Below, piece by piece: positions 61,622-64,000 of a stretch of DNA of 64,000 bases. Below the pieces are notes generated by a model. That model worked only from the letters and a program-made list of their open reading frames with translations. It was not told where the DNA came from and ran no database searches. This DNA comes from Anaeroplasmataceae bacterium. Its GTDB lineage: Bacteria; Bacillota_I; Bacilli_A; Acholeplasmatales; Anaeroplasmataceae. Every line of letters starts with the position of its first letter. Position 1 is the first letter of the stretch. The DNA lies in NCBI GenBank assembly GCA_020025015.1, contig JAHHSV010000001.1:1-64000 (forward strand). The letters run 5' to 3'. The translations under genes and the position numbers were made by a program.

Positions 61622-62386
61622 ATGAAGAAATTATTAGGATTATATTTAACAGCAACACTTGTCTTTATTCTTTGGGCTTTCATTTCATCAGCAATTGAAA
61701 ATATTGTAATAGATATTGAAATAATGGATTTTCAAAACCGAGGAGTATTAATTAGTGAAAAATCAACAAGCACAAATAAATATTATATAGTTAAATCAGA
61801 TAAAAAGCTTGATTCACCCTGCTATACAAGCTATGCTGGAAAAATTTATCCAGGTGGTCCAGGCGATATAATTGTTTCTAAGGATGCAGCGATTACTATT
61901 CCAGTTATTCATGAGCTATTATCCTTTTTTACAGGCGGTCATGCCGCAATTAGTGCTTTCCCTTATAGTGATTATAAGATAAGAACCTATGAACATGAGG
62001 CAATTGAGGTAACAGGCTTTGGTAGTAACATTACTGTAAGAAAGCAAAGTAAGAATGAATGGGATATGCTTTATAAGGAATATATGGCCTATCGAGTTAA
62101 TACTAGCCTTCTCAATCGCAAGCGGGCCTTTAATAGAGCTATAAGCTTTACAGGTGAAGAGTATAATTATAGCTTTATGTTTGAGCTTGAAAGTAAAAAA
62201 TATTGTAGTGATTTAATTTCTCGTAGCTATGATTATGTAGGAATTGATTTAAATAAGGATAATGTTGCTACAACGGTTATAGATATAATGGCATCTCCAG
62301 ACACATATTTATGCTATTATAGTAGAGTAGATAAGGCTGGAGTAAGACATAATTATATTTTAGATGATAGCTTAGATAATCTATAA
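61622..62386 (+). CDS. YiiX/YebB-like permuted papain-fold protein, membrane-anchored
   Basis: The 254-aa protein has an N-terminal membrane anchor (about 5-27) and a permuted NlpC/P60 fold: GDIIVSK (about 81-87), His107 in GGHAAISAF, the VTGFG strand and the catalytic Cys195 in KKYCSDLISRSY. YiiX/DUF830-type proteins are thought to act on amides or lipids at the cell envelope; the substrate is unknown. It lies between jag and dnaX with its own promoter. GAAAGG is the ribosome binding site. Confidence 0.82.
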   Translation: MKKLLGLYLTATLVFILWAFISSAIENIVIDIEIMDFQNRGVLISEKSTSTNKYYIVKSDKKLDSPCYTSYAGKIYPGGPGDIIVSKDAAITIPVIHELLSFFTGGHAAISAFPYSDYKIRTYEHEAIEVTGFGSNITVRKQSKNEWDMLYKEYMAYRVNTSLLNRKRAFNRAISFTGEEYNYSFMFELESKKYCSDLISRSYDYVGIDLNKDNVATTVIDIMASPDTYLCYYSRVDKAGVRHNYILDDSLDNL

Positions 62387-62401
62387 AAAAATCATAAAAT
62401 A

Positions 62402-62410
62402 TGGTATAAT
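62402..62410 (+). promoter_or_regulatory. Extended -10 promoter of dnaX
   Basis: TGGTATAAT, 30 bases before the dnaX ATG; identical in sequence to the lysS element. Confidence 0.6.
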
Positions 62411-62439
62411 TATTATAATGTGCGAAAGGGGAGAAAAGT

Positions 62440-64000
62440 ATGGCATATGTTGCACTATATCGTTCATATAGACCAAAAACTTTTAGTGAAGTGGTCGATC
62501 AAAAAGCAATAGTTACGACCTTAAAAAATGCAATTAGTCATGATAAGGTTGCACATGCCTATTTATTTTGTGGCCCTCGAGGTACAGGTAAAACTACAAT
62601 GGCAAAGATTTTCGCCAAGGCGTTAAATTGTGAGTCAGGTCCAACGGTAGAACCATGCTTAGATTGTGAAATTTGTAAGGGTATCCAAAAGGGTACTATT
62701 CCAGATGTAATTGAAATCGATGCGGCTTCTAATAACGGAGCTGATGATATTAGACAATTAAGAGATAGTGTTAAATTCTTACCTAGCGTTTGTCGCTATA
62801 AGGTTTATATTATTGATGAGGTTCACATGCTTAGTAATGCAGCCTTTAATGCCTTACTAAAAACCTTAGAGGAACCACCAAAATATGTTGTCTTTATTTT
62901 AGCAACAACTGAGCCTTATAAGCTTCCTAATACGATTTTATCTCGTTGTCAAAGATTTGATTTCCAGGCGATAAGTACTCCTGGTTTAATTGAAAGAATT
63001 AAATATGTTGCCTCATCAGAAAATTTAAAAATAACTGATGAAGCAGTTAATCAAATAGCCCTATCAGCTGAGGGTGGTATGCGTGATGCCTTAAGCCTAT
63101 TAGATCAGGTTATTTCCTATTCTACTGATGAAACTATAACAATTGATGATGTTTTAGCAGTTTCAGGAAATGTTTCCTTAAATGACCTATTAGAGCTTGT
63201 TAAATTTTGTGCAGCCAATGAATCAGTCAAGGCAATTGATAAGCTAAATAGCTTAGTTGCAAAGGGTAAGGAAGTACCAAAGATTGCTTCAGATTTAACC
63301 TTATTCTTACGAGATATTTTAATGTTTAAATCTAAGATAAATGTTAATTCTAAGCCATTATTTAGCATTGAAGAGAATAAGAGCTTCTTAATAGGCTTAC
63401 CAAATTCAATAATTTATAAGTGGCTTGAAATAATTAATCAGGCTGTTAATCAAATGAAGTTTTCTAATCAAAAAAGAACCTACTTTGATTTAGCCTTATT
63501 AAAGATGAGTGATGCTAAGGAAAATGCTGATAATGCCTTAATGGATAAGATTAATTATTTAGAGTATCAGCTTAATGAATTAGAGGTAAAATTAAAGGAA
63601 AATGCTAATAAGCCATTAATTAAACCAGCTTTAACTACAGCTAAGGATTTATTAAAAATTCATGAGGAATTAATTAATGAGGATACAAGCTATGAGGATG
63701 CTCCTTTAGCTAATCCGGTAGTTGAAGCTAAGCCTACAATTACAGAAGCTAAGGAAGTAGTAATTTCTCATGATGAAAGCTTTATAAGTATTAAGGATAT
63801 CAATAGAATATTAAATGATGGTACTAAGGATATAAAGGAAAGATTTATTAAGGAATGGCCGATTCTAAAGATTAAATATCCTGATTTAGTAGCTATGAAT
63901 ATGCTATTAAATGGTAATATAGTAGCAGCCTCTAATGAGGGCTTAATTGTTGAATTACGTGATACAGGTTTTTGCGATCGTGTAATGAGCTATGCTAATC
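62440..64000 (+). CDS. dnaX: DNA polymerase III tau/gamma subunit, cut by window end
   Basis: The frame starts with ATG at 62440 behind GGGGAG and stays open for 520 codons to the window edge. The product begins MAYVALYRSYRPKTFSEVV. It has Walker A GPRGTGKTTMAK, four zinc-type Cys residues (one in ALNCES, then PCLDCEIC), Walker B IIDEVHML, the sensor/Arg finger ILSRCQRF and GGMRDALSLLDQ. These are the clamp-loader AAA+ domains, with the tau extension (from about residue 350) started. It follows the YiiX-like gene and normally precedes recR in Firmicutes. Confidence 0.96.
   Translation, partial: MAYVALYRSYRPKTFSEVVDQKAIVTTLKNAISHDKVAHAYLFCGPRGTGKTTMAKIFAKALNCESGPTVEPCLDCEICKGIQKGTIPDVIEIDAASNNGADDIRQLRDSVKFLPSVCRYKVYIIDEVHMLSNAAFNALLKTLEEPPKYVVFILATTEPYKLPNTILSRCQRFDFQAISTPGLIERIKYVASSENLKITDEAVNQIALSAEGGMRDALSLLDQVISYSTDETITIDDVLAVSGNVSLNDLLELVKFCAANESVKAIDKLNSLVAKGKEVPKIASDLTLFLRDILMFKSKINVNSKPLFSIEENKSFLIGLPNSIIYKWLEIINQAVNQMKFSNQKRTYFDLALLKMSDAKENADNALMDKINYLEYQLNELEVKLKENANKPLIKPALTTAKDLLKIHEELINEDTSYEDAPLANPVVEAKPTITEAKEVVISHDESFISIKDINRILNDGTKDIKERFIKEWPILKIKYPDLVAMNMLLNGNIVAASNEGLIVELRDTGFCDRVMSYAN

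Noticed and set aside
62387..62439. SRP RNA (scRNA) between jag and dnaX as in Bacillus
   Set aside because: Only about 50 bases are free before dnaX and they contain a promoter and ribosome binding site; no 4.5S-type hairpin fits.
1..64000. CRISPR arrays, insertion sequences or prophage genes
   Set aside because: No regularly spaced repeats, transposase-like or phage structural genes were seen; the only recombinase is a housekeeping-type Xer.

Overview
The window is one contiguous stretch of a low-GC, Gram-positive-type bacterial chromosome spanning the replication origin. Evidence for this is the order dnaA-dnaN-yaaA-recF-gyrB-gyrA on one side, rpmH-rnpA-yidC-jag-(dnaX) on the other, AGGAGG-type ribosome binding sites, sigma-A-like promoters and simple hairpin plus U-run terminators. 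TGA is used as a stop (rnpA, yidC, the small gene after mgtC), so the code is standard. Pyruvate formate-lyase with its activase, desulfoferrodoxin, many lipoproteins and UppP/cardiolipin synthase suggest a small-genome, walled, fermentative anaerobe of the Bacilli/Erysipelotrichales or RF39-like kind. The exact taxon cannot be read from the sequence. I see no insertion sequence, prophage, CRISPR array or rRNA; one tRNA (Gly, GCC) is present.

Layout. 0.1-3.2 kb: small membrane protein, uppP, cls. 3.2-9.1 kb: lipoproteins flanking xerC-trmFO-ung. 9.3-11.6 kb: pyruvate formate-lyase encoded as two genes (core, then a detached glycyl-radical domain). 11.9-24.2 kb: mnmE, a surface protein, a DUF523 gene, purA, a COG2509 flavoprotein, mfd, pth, prs and an aminotransferase. 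24.5-28.1 kb (plus strand): lysS, a His-tailed unknown, a GNAT acetyltransferase and a GT4 glycosyltransferase. 28.2-34.5 kb: small membrane protein, fba, pyrG with an apparent CTP-sensing leader, threonine-aldolase-like, M24 peptidase, asnA. 34.6 kb: tRNA-Gly. 34.9-38.6 kb: cation/proton antiporter, MgtC-like protein and an overlooked 46-aa gene, divergent from a LysR regulator. 38.6-44.7 kb: heterodimeric ABC exporter, Lrp, ROK kinase, LRAT-fold protein. 44.9-48.1 kb: LD-carboxypeptidase, thioredoxin-like protein with pflA, desulfoferrodoxin, HIT protein. 48.2-50.5 kb: nuclease-helicase fusion. 50.5-59.0 kb: gyrA to dnaA. 59.0-64.0 kb: origin region, rpmH to jag, a YiiX-like protein and the start of dnaX.

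Most genes left of about 59 kb lie on the minus strand and those to the right on the plus strand, as expected for transcription away from oriC. DnaA boxes cluster on both sides of dnaA. The central metabolic theme is anaerobic pyruvate cleavage (pflB core, glycyl-radical subunit, pflA) together with superoxide reductase and nucleotide synthesis (prs, purA, pyrG). The most notable items are the split PFL, the pyrG leader whose predicted transcript starts with GGGC just before a terminator, the coupled small gene after mgtC, and the RecB-type-nuclease/XPD-type-helicase fusion.
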